From Segetibacter sp. (GTDB lineage: Bacteria > Bacteroidota > Bacteroidia > Chitinophagales > Chitinophagaceae): DNA of 38,149 bases. Shown one piece after another: positions 1-9,200 of the stretch. The stretch spans positions 1-38,149 of the forward strand of contig JAOQAJ010000222.1 of the NCBI GenBank assembly GCA_025963675.1, read 5' to 3'. Below the pieces are notes generated by a model. The model had not been told where the DNA came from. It searched no databases and saw only the letters and a program-made list of their open reading frames with translations. Each line of letters opens with the position of its first letter. The stretch's first letter is position 1. The position numbers were made by a program, and so were the translations under genes.

Positions 1-100
1 ATTAGGTAAAACCTGTAAAGAAAATATTTACTCATTTAATACCGCTAAAAATAGCACGCAAAGTAAGGCAATGATGTCAACAAAACGATAAATCGGAAAA

Positions 101-135
101 GCAAGCTATGAGCTGCCAGCTTCAAGCTACTAGCC
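101..135. repeat. AGCT-rich short intergenic repeat (left copy)
   Basis: A stretch with four AGCT/AGCC-type words in 35 bp (AAGCTATGAGCTGCCAGCTT and following CAAGCTACTAGCC), downstream of the phosphorylase gene. It is similar in composition to the stretch at 36501-36538, 36 kb away. Bases 1-189 otherwise show no gene. Confidence 0.35.
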
Positions 136-189
136 TTAAACACGCACGCTTTAACGGTCGCAACAACCGGGAAGAGGCCCAATGACACC

Positions 190-1011
190 TCACAGCTCGG
201 CAATAAGTTCAGTAAATATTGCTGTCAACTTCGGTTCTGCATCACGGGCTGCCTGCAATACTTCTTCATGTGTTATGGTATTCTCTTCTTCTCTAATCCC
301 TATGTCGGTTATCACACTCATTGCAAAAACCTGCATACCAGCATGCACAGCAGCTATCACTTCCTGTACAGTGCTCATACCAACAGCATCACCGCCTAAA
401 ATCTGTATTAGCTGGTATTCAGCTCTTGTCTCGAAAGTTGGTCCTGTTACCCCTGTATAAACTCCTGTTTGCACAGGAATTTGAAGTCTTTGCGCTATGG
501 TCTTTGCTTTGGCTATTAAAGCGTGGGAGTACGGTTCACTCATATCGGGAAACCGAGGTCCCATATCGTCCTCATTCTTGCCTAACAGAGGATTGATGGC
601 AAAAAAGCTAATGTGATCTCTAATGATCATTAAATCGCCTACAGCAAAATTTTTATTTACCCCGCCTGCCGCATTCGAAATAAGAACCGTTTCTACACCC
701 AGCATTTTCATAACTCTTACCGGATATATAACCTGCTGTGGAGTATACCCTTCATAAAAGTGAAAACGACCAGCCATCGCAACGACATTTTTATTACCAA
801 TTTGTCCAAAGATTAATTTACCCGAATGTCCTTCGACAGTGCTGACAGGAAAATGCGGAATATCACTGTAAGAGATTTCCTTTTCAACTTTCATTTCTCC
901 TATAAAATTTCCTAATCCGCTACCAAGAACAATTCCTATTGTTGGGGTTGTACCACATTGTTGACGAATAAAAGCAGTCGTTTGCTGTAATTGTTCTATA
1001 AGAGATAGCAT
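190..1011 (-). CDS. punA: Purine nucleoside phosphorylase, trimeric (class II/PNP-MTAP) family
   Basis: Cytoplasmic purine salvage enzyme that splits purine nucleosides with phosphate into free base and (deoxy)ribose 1-phosphate. The 273-residue protein has the normal length of the trimeric family and its signatures in order: phosphate loop GSGLG (30-34), HSGKL (62-66), GRFHFYEGY (81-89), NAAGG (113-117), GPTFETRAE (190-198, with Glu198 at the purine-binding Glu position) and GMSTVQEV (211-218). At the position of the Asn that contacts purine N7/O6 in the mammalian enzyme (Asn243 in the human protein) this protein has Asp236, in VITDIG. In the human enzyme an Asn-to-Asp change there extends activity to adenosine, so specificity may be wider than guanosine/inosine. 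The ATG start fits the family N-terminus. It lies 462 bp from the next gene and looks monocistronic. The family is clear; the exact substrate range is not. Confidence 0.95.
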   Translation of the reverse strand: MLSLIEQLQQTTAFIRQQCGTTPTIGIVLGSGLGNFIGEMKVEKEISYSDIPHFPVSTVEGHSGKLIFGQIGNKNVVAMAGRFHFYEGYTPQQVIYPVRVMKMLGVETVLISNAAGGVNKNFAVGDLMIIRDHISFFAINPLLGKNEDDMGPRFPDMSEPYSHALIAKAKTIAQRLQIPVQTGVYTGVTGPTFETRAEYQLIQILGGDAVGMSTVQEVIAAVHAGMQVFAMSVITDIGIREEENTITHEEVLQAARDAEPKLTAIFTELIAEL

Positions 1012-1473
1012 GTTTTTCTTAATTAAGGACGCAAATATAATCGTTAATAAGAAAGCTTATAAGAAGGGTTGGAATGGGATCATAAGGGTAGTATTAAACC
1101 TTTATGTTAGAGGAATGTGGTAGCAAACTTCAGACAACAAGTCAGCATTGTTGTGTCACTCACTTGTACCGTGAGCTCATTTTTCATCTATCAATAACCA
1201 GCCACAAATTCGATAAAGCAGCTTATGTGGAAATGTGATATTCAAACAAAAAAGGATCATTCAAATCAATCGCCACTTTTATATCGTCCAAATACAATCA
1301 TTTAAAAGCCTATCTTTTTTAACTAAAGAGGCTGTTTCATTTGTAAGAAACAGCCTGTCTTTATTTAAACCCGAACTTATTTTTTACCCTATATTTTCAA
1401 TTTTATCATAATAGTATAAACAGTATAAAAAAGTGCATCTACCATAAACGTTACTATTTAAACCCTGAAAGAA
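1012..1473. other. Intergenic region without a recognisable gene
   Basis: 462 bp between the end of the 1526-aa surface protein and the start of the phosphorylase gene, both on the minus strand. It is AT-rich. The only clear structure is the hairpin at 1329-1356. The part next to 1011 presumably carries the phosphorylase promoter, but no convincing Bacteroidota -33/-7 pair was found. Confidence 0.6.
1329..1356. terminator. Terminator-like hairpin
   Basis: A perfect 10-bp inverted repeat (AGGCTGTTTC / GAAACAGCCT) with an 8-nt loop. It lies about 120 nt beyond the stop codon of the 1526-aa protein gene. The T-rich side (GTCTTTATTTA) is on the plus strand, while the minus-strand side is A-rich, so its direction is unclear. 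It may act as a transcript 3' end stabiliser. Confidence 0.5.
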
Positions 1474-4400
1474 TTATTGAACCAGTATCGATATAATTTC
1501 TTTTTGTTCGCCATTAGAAACTCTTAATTGATAAACACCTGGTCCTAACGCTTTATTCAACTCGAGCCGATGATTAGATGAACCTCTGCTATGAAAAATG
1601 GACGCACTATAAATAGTTTCTCCCAGATTATTGAACAGGCCAATAGAATACTTGCCTTTCTCAATATTTGTAAATCGAAGCGTCATACTTTTTCCACGAA
1701 CAGGGTTTGGAAAAATACTGATACCGGATGCGCCTTTCTCAAGGCGAACCTTTACCACGCTACTATACTTCGTCGTTCCGGTAAGGTCAAAAGACTTAAT
1801 ACGGTAGAAGTTATCACCGTTATTAGGAACTAAGTCAAACCAGGTGTAAAATGAAGATAGTCCTGGATTAGCCTTAGCTTTTACACTTCCTGCACTTACG
1901 AACGTCAGTCCATCCGACGATCTTTCCACTTCGTACGTGTCCATATTACTTTCCGACTCTGCTGTCCATCCAACTTCCACCCCATTACTCTTTTCGGTTG
2001 CTTTGATCCCTAGCAGGTGTAAAGGAAGCCTGGCAATTTTTTCAAATACGACTTTGTACCTGTCCTCTGCAATTGAGGCTGGGTCTGATGTAATATTTAC
2101 CGGCACTAAGGTTTCTCCATTTGTGTTCAGCTGAGTAAGCGTACTTAAATATTTATCCTTCAGGTAGGCTTCGACATTATAGTTGAAATAACTAAAATTG
2201 ACTTTTAGAAGATAGCTCTTTTGGCTTAGCTGCCAAAGCTTCAAGGGGATTGAATCTTCACCTGTAATCGGCTTTCGGCCTTCTATACACAATGCAGTTC
2301 CTCTGCTCAAAATCGCAAGGTTTTCATCCTGGTTGGTAAATTTATAAGAGTCTTCGTTACCAATATCGTTATCATAATTGTCTGAAAAATAAACCTTGCT
2401 GCCGTCTGCTGCTTCCCCCGAACCTGACTGTGAGGGCAGTAACAACTGTATTGAAACATTTGCATCAGTATTTCCTGATCTGAATACTGCCCGGTGGAAT
2501 GCTGCCTTATCCGTTTCCTTAAAGGTAACCGTTGGATTTGGACCAATAGCCTGAACAAAAAAGGACTGGCCAGATTGCAGGTAGTTATCAACTAATGAAG
2601 TATTATCACTTGTTGTACCCATTACAGAATTATAAACAACGTATCCACCTCTTTGGTATGAGCCGGCAACATTTGGGTCAAAAATATAAATAGTGCCTGC
2701 AATATCAGTTTTGGTAGCTGTTAGCCAGTCTACCGCAGAAGGATAAGGGTTTGCGATCAAACTATAAGCACCGGGGGTAGATGAAAGCGTTGTCATACCC
2801 GGCGTGCCACCACCGTCTGGCTTCGTCAATGTTATATTACCTGTCATTATCCTGCCTTTAGCCCTTAACGTTGTAGGCGTGGGAGGCGGCGTATTAGTAT
2901 TCATATCTACACTTCTGTCTCCCCTGACGATCACACGATAAGCGTTGCCAACAGACATTAGGCCGCTTGTATTGGGAAGCGGAAACCATGTTTGTGTTAA
3001 ATTATTAAATGTAAAGACAGACGGATTGTGTGTTTGCGTAGGATCAAATCCGTTGGCAACATCCCCGGCACCGGTAATGTTGGTACCGTATCCGGGGTAA
3101 GGATTAATTCTGGTATAGCGATCGGGATTAATTGAATTTTCCATCCAGTTCGCTTTGATGCTTCCGGTAGAGTTGACTGGTGCCGTTAAAAACCGGTAAG
3201 CCCTTTTTGCTGGCATATACCTTTCCACAATAACATCACCGCTGATCACATTACCAGAATTTATACCACCATTGGTTATATCTTTTACCTGGGCGTCAGA
3301 GGTGGCAACAGAAGCAAGTGTTAAAGAGTCACCTGTAGTAAACACACTGTTATTTACATTACCAAACGCAACAGAACCTGTAACCCTAAGGGGACCAGTA
3401 AGAGACAGGCCTGCCGCATCAGCTATTACAATGTCTTTTATTGTATTTTGATAAAACAAACTGGAGAGAATAGCCTGGAAGGAATTGGCGGCAAACTCAA
3501 CTTTTCCGGCTAATGCGTTTATTGCGCCCTTATTACTGTTGGTTATTACACCGGCGACAGTTAATGCACCAGAGTCTATGATGGAAGCACCGCTTTGTAT
3601 TGCTAAATCGTGGGTTGTTGCTAAACCTGAATAGATAATGGGATAGTTTGTGAGGCCGGAGGGAATGAGAGCATTGGATGTTAGTGTTGGTACTCCGCCG
3701 CATGACCAGTTGTTAGGGTCATGCCAATTTCTGCTCACCGAACCGTTCCAGATAGCATGTCTGTTAATTGTTAATGGTGTTGAAGTGGAATACACTCCAC
3801 AGCCACCGGAGGCGGGAATAGAATAATTAACAGAATATGTACCGGGTGTGCTGCTGGAAATTGTAACGGTACCGGTTACAGCATCAATAGACAACCCGGC
3901 TGTCGAAGAAAAAGCACCTCCTGATGTACCTGAAAAATTAACGGTAGCAGCTGTGCCATTAGAGCAATAGGGGTTTGCAGGGTAAACAAAAGAAACTGAC
4001 GGAGCCACAGTTGTAGTAACGGTATGTGTTGAAGTAGTGGGTCCGGAACACCCGGCTGCTGTTGCGGTAATGACTGAAGTCCCGCTCCAGCCGGCCACAT
4101 ACGTAACCTGCCCTGTTGATGTGTTTATGGAATTACCGGCCGAGGTACTTGTAGCATCGAGGCTGTAAGTTATAGCGGTTGAGTTTGTGGCAGTGGCGGT
4201 GTAGGTTACCGCGCCGGCCGCCTGGCAACGGGAAGAAGATGAACCAGATGAAAAAGCAGGTGTGCCTACAGGTAGTTTTACAGTGACTACCCTTATTACC
4301 TCTGCCGATGGACCATTACATCCGTTTGCTGTAACCTGTATATTCACTGAACCTGAAAATCCATTTGCCCATGTCATTACCCCTGTAGCCGCATTGATAG

Positions 4401-6054
4401 TACCTGCCGCATCATTACTTAAAGACCAGTTGAAGCCGGTATTACTCGTTGCCGTGGTGGCATAGGTTGTTGTAGTGGTACCATTGGCTAATTCGCACGC
4501 GGGTTCTGTTCCTGCTGAAACTGTTATAGCAGTTGGAGTGCCTACAGTTGGTTTTACTGTAACTGCCCTTATCACCTGTGACGATGGACCATTGCATCCG
4601 TTTGCGGTCACCTGTATATTCACTGAACCTGAAAATCCATTTGCCCATGTCATTACCCCTGTAGCCGCATTGATAGTACCTGCTGCAGCATTACTTACAG
4701 ACCAGTTGAACCCCGTGCTGTTCGCGGCGCTGGTTGTGTATGTGGTTGTGGTAATCGCATTAGTTAGTTGGCAGTTTGGCTCAGTGCCGGCTGAAACAGT
4801 AATTGCAGTCGGAGTGCCGACTGCCGGGTTGGTGGCAACGGTAACAGAAGTCGAAGAAATACAGCCTGTACTCGTCTGTACATTAAGTGTGTAAGTACCT
4901 GCTGCCAGGCCGGTAAAAACATTAGATGCCTGGTAAGCGCCACTGTTTAAACTGTAGGTGTACGGGGGGTTGCCACCGGTTGCAGAAGCTGTTATCGTTC
5001 CTGTGCTGCTACCAACGCAAGTTGGCGTAGATGTTCCGGAAAGAGTTGCCTCGGCATAAATGGTAATTGTAGTAGTTGTAAGGTATGCTAAGCCTACTCC
5101 ATATTTATAAGTGACGGTATAAATCCCCGGTGAGCTGGCGGCTAAATTAACTGCTCCAGTCGTTGCACTAATAGAAAGACCACCTGAGGAGGAATATTGG
5201 CCGCCTGTTATTCCTGTTTGCACCACTGTTGCGGTCCCTTCATTTGAACAATAGGGAGAAGCGGGATAAGAAATTGTCGTTTTTGGAATCAAGGAAATTA
5301 TTTGTGATACCCCTACTTCATCATCATTTGACGCAGTTGCTGTTTTACCTCCTGTAGGTCCGGCTGCAGCCTGAACAGCATAACTGACACACATTGACTC
5401 GCCATAAATGTACGGTACGGGTTCTGAAGCTATATCAATTTTCTTAGTCATTCCGGCAGGCGTGGTCCAGGTAGCGGATGAACCAAAACAGTGAAAAGCA
5501 ACCACCATTTCATTCTTGTAAGTGTTGGTGATACTGGGAGTGGTAAAAGTCAGGTTTGTTCCTGATGCCTGTCCTGCATTCTGGTCAATAGGATTTGAAG
5601 TTTCTATGTTGTAGAAAGTTAAAATGCCTCCCACTGACCCTTCAGATTGATTGAATTTCCACGTGTAACCTGTAGTAGTGGCTAGCGCGTCGGTAGCAGT
5701 TGCGACCTTATAGTATATTGCCTGCGCATTATCGCCGTCGCCTGGTGTAGGCCCTGTTACGTTTGTACGTCTTATAAGCGTCCACCCTGCCGGCACACCG
5801 TTAATATTTACGTTATAGGGTCTTACACTAATCCCTGCAACCATAACATCCCCTACCGTCGTACCTGCTGGTTTAGGAACTGTAAGGGTTTTAACACCAT
5901 TTCCTGATGAGGCCTGGGAAGAGCTACGAAAATTTTGAGCGTGTGCCTGTGAGAAAAATAACGAGAACAGGGTAGTTAAAATGAAAACAATGCCATATTT
6001 GAAATAAAAAACAGGAGTTGAATCTGCATTTACCCGAACGTAAACTTTTTTCAT
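1474..6054 (-). CDS. Large secreted surface protein with SprB-like and Ig-like repeats and a T9SS sorting domain
   Basis: A 1526-residue protein predicted to cross the inner membrane by Sec (signal peptide about 1-40, ending in QAHAQ) and the outer membrane by T9SS. Visible order: a beta-sandwich-like N-terminal domain (about 45-257); an Ig-like repeat (262-332, motif YPASPYC); a SprB-type repeat (about 340-407, CVGSSTGTITASATGG, ending in TGC); two near-identical 90-residue repeats (410-593, starting VGTPTAITVSAGTEP); a related repeat (596-682); and another Ig-like repeat (689-764). From about 768 it carries the module shared with three other proteins of this window, including GNVNNSVFTTGDSLTLAS and a fibronectin-III-like segment near 1345-1437. 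The last 83 residues are a type A sorting domain (ISIFPNPVRGK to the C-terminus). A role in adhesion or the cell-surface matrix is inferred. ATG start. No catalytic domain was recognised. Confidence 0.9.
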   Translation of the reverse strand: MKKVYVRVNADSTPVFYFKYGIVFILTTLFSLFFSQAHAQNFRSSSQASSGNGVKTLTVPKPAGTTVGDVMVAGISVRPYNVNINGVPAGWTLIRRTNVTGPTPGDGDNAQAIYYKVATATDALATTTGYTWKFNQSEGSVGGILTFYNIETSNPIDQNAGQASGTNLTFTTPSITNTYKNEMVVAFHCFGSSATWTTPAGMTKKIDIASEPVPYIYGESMCVSYAVQAAAGPTGGKTATASNDDEVGVSQIISLIPKTTISYPASPYCSNEGTATVVQTGITGGQYSSSGGLSISATTGAVNLAASSPGIYTVTYKYGVGLAYLTTTTITIYAEATLSGTSTPTCVGSSTGTITASATGGNPPYTYSLNSGAYQASNVFTGLAAGTYTLNVQTSTGCISSTSVTVATNPAVGTPTAITVSAGTEPNCQLTNAITTTTYTTSAANSTGFNWSVSNAAAGTINAATGVMTWANGFSGSVNIQVTANGCNGPSSQVIRAVTVKPTVGTPTAITVSAGTEPACELANGTTTTTYATTATSNTGFNWSLSNDAAGTINAATGVMTWANGFSGSVNIQVTANGCNGPSAEVIRVVTVKLPVGTPAFSSGSSSSRCQAAGAVTYTATATNSTAITYSLDATSTSAGNSINTSTGQVTYVAGWSGTSVITATAAGCSGPTTSTHTVTTTVAPSVSFVYPANPYCSNGTAATVNFSGTSGGAFSSTAGLSIDAVTGTVTISSSTPGTYSVNYSIPASGGCGVYSTSTPLTINRHAIWNGSVSRNWHDPNNWSCGGVPTLTSNALIPSGLTNYPIIYSGLATTHDLAIQSGASIIDSGALTVAGVITNSNKGAINALAGKVEFAANSFQAILSSLFYQNTIKDIVIADAAGLSLTGPLRVTGSVAFGNVNNSVFTTGDSLTLASVATSDAQVKDITNGGINSGNVISGDVIVERYMPAKRAYRFLTAPVNSTGSIKANWMENSINPDRYTRINPYPGYGTNITGAGDVANGFDPTQTHNPSVFTFNNLTQTWFPLPNTSGLMSVGNAYRVIVRGDRSVDMNTNTPPPTPTTLRAKGRIMTGNITLTKPDGGGTPGMTTLSSTPGAYSLIANPYPSAVDWLTATKTDIAGTIYIFDPNVAGSYQRGGYVVYNSVMGTTSDNTSLVDNYLQSGQSFFVQAIGPNPTVTFKETDKAAFHRAVFRSGNTDANVSIQLLLPSQSGSGEAADGSKVYFSDNYDNDIGNEDSYKFTNQDENLAILSRGTALCIEGRKPITGEDSIPLKLWQLSQKSYLLKVNFSYFNYNVEAYLKDKYLSTLTQLNTNGETLVPVNITSDPASIAEDRYKVVFEKIARLPLHLLGIKATEKSNGVEVGWTAESESNMDTYEVERSSDGLTFVSAGSVKAKANPGLSSFYTWFDLVPNNGDNFYRIKSFDLTGTTKYSSVVKVRLEKGASGISIFPNPVRGKSMTLRFTNIEKGKYSIGLFNNLGETIYSASIFHSRGSSNHRLELNKALGPGVYQLRVSNGEQKEIISILVQ
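1830..3370 (-). repeat. Duplicated module, copy A (in the 1526-aa protein)
   Basis: This segment aligns with 6630-8170 at an offset of about 4.8 kb. Around 3141-3230 and 7946-8035 only about one mismatch is seen in roughly 80 bp, and around 2553-2680 and 7350-7480 only a few. Identity falls off towards the sorting domains at the gene ends. The boundaries are approximate because no alignment was computed. Confidence 0.8.
4276..4827 (-). repeat. Tandem ~90-residue coding repeat, two copies
   Basis: Residues 410-502 and 503-593 of the 1526-aa surface protein are near-identical and also repeat at the DNA level. Both begin with VGTPTAITVSAGTEP and share the block INAATGVMTWANGFSGSVNI. A third, diverged unit follows (596-682). 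The pattern indicates recent in-frame duplication. Confidence 0.85.
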
Positions 6055-6278
6055 TTTTAGGATTAAATTGGATTTTCTGCTTTATATGAATAAAGAAGTT
6101 CAGAAAGTTTTTAAAAATGGATTAATGATTAAAACTTAATAATCTTTATTAATAAATACATCAGCAATGTATATTTATTGCCACCAACTCGACTCATTGA
6201 ATTAACTATGATAAAATATCACGAATGATAAGAATTGAATTAAATATTGCACAAAACATACTTCTAAGACTCTTTGAA

Positions 6279-9200
6279 TTATTGAAATAGTACTGAAATC
6301 GTTTCTTTATCCTCACCATCACTAACCTGTAATTGATATATTCCCGATGCCAAAACGCTTTTCAATTCAACCGTGTGATTTGCAGAACCAGTGTTATGTA
6401 AAATACTGCCGGTATAAACTTTTTCACCAGTGCTTTTGAAAATGCTGACTGTGTAGCTTCCCTTTTTGACTTCAGTAAATTGGAGCCTTATTATTTTCCC
6501 GGATATGGGATTCGGAACTACGGTAATACCGGACATTCCCTTCATCAGCCTCACTTTTGCCACACTGCTATATTTTATTGTTCCGGCTTTATCAACAGAC
6601 TTAATCCTGTAATAGTTATCGCCCCTGGCAGGCACCAAATCAAACCAGGTGTAGAACGATGATGGCCCCGGATTGGCTTTTGCTGCTACAGTTCCTGTTG
6701 ATACAAATTCATGGCCGTCGGAGGACTTTTCCACTTCGTACCTGTCCATATTACTTTCCGATTCCGCAGTCCAACCAACCTCTACCCCATTGTTTTTTTC
6801 TACGGCTTTTATTCCTAACAGGTGCAGAGGAAGCGTTGCTACCTTTTCAAAGACAATTTTATATCGGTCGGACACAATGGATGCGGCATCTGAAGTAATC
6901 GAAACAGGCACTATTGTTTCACCATTTGTATTCAGCTGAGTAAGCGTGCTTAAATATTTATCCTTCAGGTAGGCTTCAACATTATAATTGAAATTATTAA
7001 ACTTGACTTTTAGGAGGTAGCTTTTTTGACTTAGCTGCCAAAGCTTCAATCGAATTGAATCGGTACCCGTAATCGGCTTCCTGCCTTCTATACACAATGG
7101 AGTTGCACCGCTCAAAATCGCCAGGTTTTCATCCTGATTGGTAAATTTATAAGAGTCTTCGTTACCAATATTGTTATCATAATTGTCTGAAAAATAAACC
7201 TTCGTACCGTCAGCAGCTGCGGGAGAGCCTTGCTGAGAAGGCAATAATAATTGTATTGCGATATTTGGATCTGTGTTTTCTGTTCTGAATACTGACCGGT
7301 GAAATGTGGCCTTATCCGTTTCCTTAAATGTAACCGTAGGGTTTGGACCAATCGCCTGAACAAAAAAGGACTGGCCAGATTGCAGGTAGTTATCGACTAA
7401 TGAAGTATTATCACTTGTTGTACCCATCACAGAATTATAAACAACGTATCCGCCTCTTTGATATGAGCCCGCAACATTTGGGTCAAAAATATAAATAGTA
7501 CCAGCAATATCAGTTTTGGTAGCTGTTAGCCAGTTTACTGCCGCAGGGTAAGGGTTTGCAATCAAACTGTAAGTACCGGGGGTAGATGAAAGCGTTGTCA
7601 TACCGGGTGTGCCACCACCGGCTGGTTTTGTCATTGTTATACTACCTGTCATTATCGTGCCTTTTGCCCTTAATGTTGTAATTGTAGGCACGGGCGTATT
7701 AGTATTCATGTCTATATTTCTGTCTCCTCTCACAATCACCCTATAAGCATTGCCGACCGACATTAAGCCATTGGTATTCGGCAGCGGAACCCAGGTTTGA
7801 GAGGAATTATTAAATGTAAACACCGACGGGTTATGGGTTTGAGTTGCATCAAATCCGTTGGCAACATCTCCGGCGCCGGTAATGTTAATACCAAATCCGG
7901 GATTAGGATTAACGCGGGTATAGCGATCAGGATTTACCGCATTTTCCATCCAGTTCGCTTTGATGCTTCCGGTAGAGTTGACTGGCGCCGTTAAAAACCG
8001 GTAAGCCCTTTTTGCTGGCATATACCTTTCAACAATAACATCACCACTAACCACATTGCCAGAATTTATACCACCATTGGTTATATCTCTTATCGATGCA
8101 TCGCCAGTGGCGACGGAGGCAAGTGTTAAAGAATCACCTGTTGTGAAAACACTGTTATTTACACTTCCAAAAGCAACAGAACTTGTAACTCTAAGAGGAC
8201 CTGTAAGAAATACTCCTGCAGGATTGCTTATTATCAAATCCTGTATTAAATTATTTGCAAAAAGTGCCCTCGGGATTATTTGAGCAGTGCTTCCAAAAAA
8301 TCCAACTGCCCCGCTATCCGCATATATAAGTCCGCTGTTATTTACCTCGCCGGCAATTTTTAACTGATCTAATACAGTTATGGATGCCCCCGTCTCGATT
8401 GTTACACCCTTCACCGCACCAAACCCTAAACTTTTCCCTATTACCGGGTAATTATTTCTTGCCGCAGGAATAAGAGCATTTTTTGTTATGGTTGGTATGC
8501 CTGCACAATCCCAGTTATTCATATCAAACCAGTCCTTACTGACGTTACCATTCCACACAGATGTGAAATTTATGGTAACAGGCGTAGTGATACTGTAAGC
8601 CAGGCAACCGTTAGCAGGTGGAACAGAATAGGTAACGGTATAACTTCCCTCCGCACTGCTGTCAACAATAACAGAGCCTGTAGAAGAGTTAAGATATAAG
8701 CCTGCCGTAGAAGAAAACGTACCCCCTGGTGTTCCGGTTCTTACCAGTATAGCTATGTCACCTTCACGGCAATATGGATTATTAGCATAAACAATTGTCG
8801 CACTTGGTCCTGGTTTGACCGTGACAGTGGTTGTAGTTGTATATAGAGAACAACCTGTGGGTGTAATAGAATAAGTAACAGTATAAATACCGGGTGTACT
8901 TGAATCGAGATCAATATCTCCGGTGTTAACATCAAGGGTTAAGCCGGGGGTAGAAGTATACGTACCACCAATTGCGCCGGTATGTACGACAGTAGCTATA
9001 CCCGCATTACCACAATATGGACTTCCCGGATAACTGATACTTGCAGGAGGAGGAGGCGTTACAGTTACTTTTGTTGTTTTGGAATAAACACTACATCCGC
9101 CTGCTGCTGCAACGGTATAAGTCACTGTATATGTTCCTGCTATACTTGACACTGGGCTAATAGCGCCGGTGCTACTATTTATTGATAACCCTGCGGTAGA

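Noticed and set aside
4475-4894. 139-codon plus-strand frame opposite the 1526-aa surface protein
   Set aside because: It repeats in step with the tandem repeats on the minus strand and mirrors their Thr/Val codons; a shadow frame.
6151-6179. AT-rich inverted repeat as terminator of the 2415-aa protein gene
   Set aside because: The stem is imperfect (2-nt bulge), purely A/T in the paired part and lacks a clean T-run on the minus strand.
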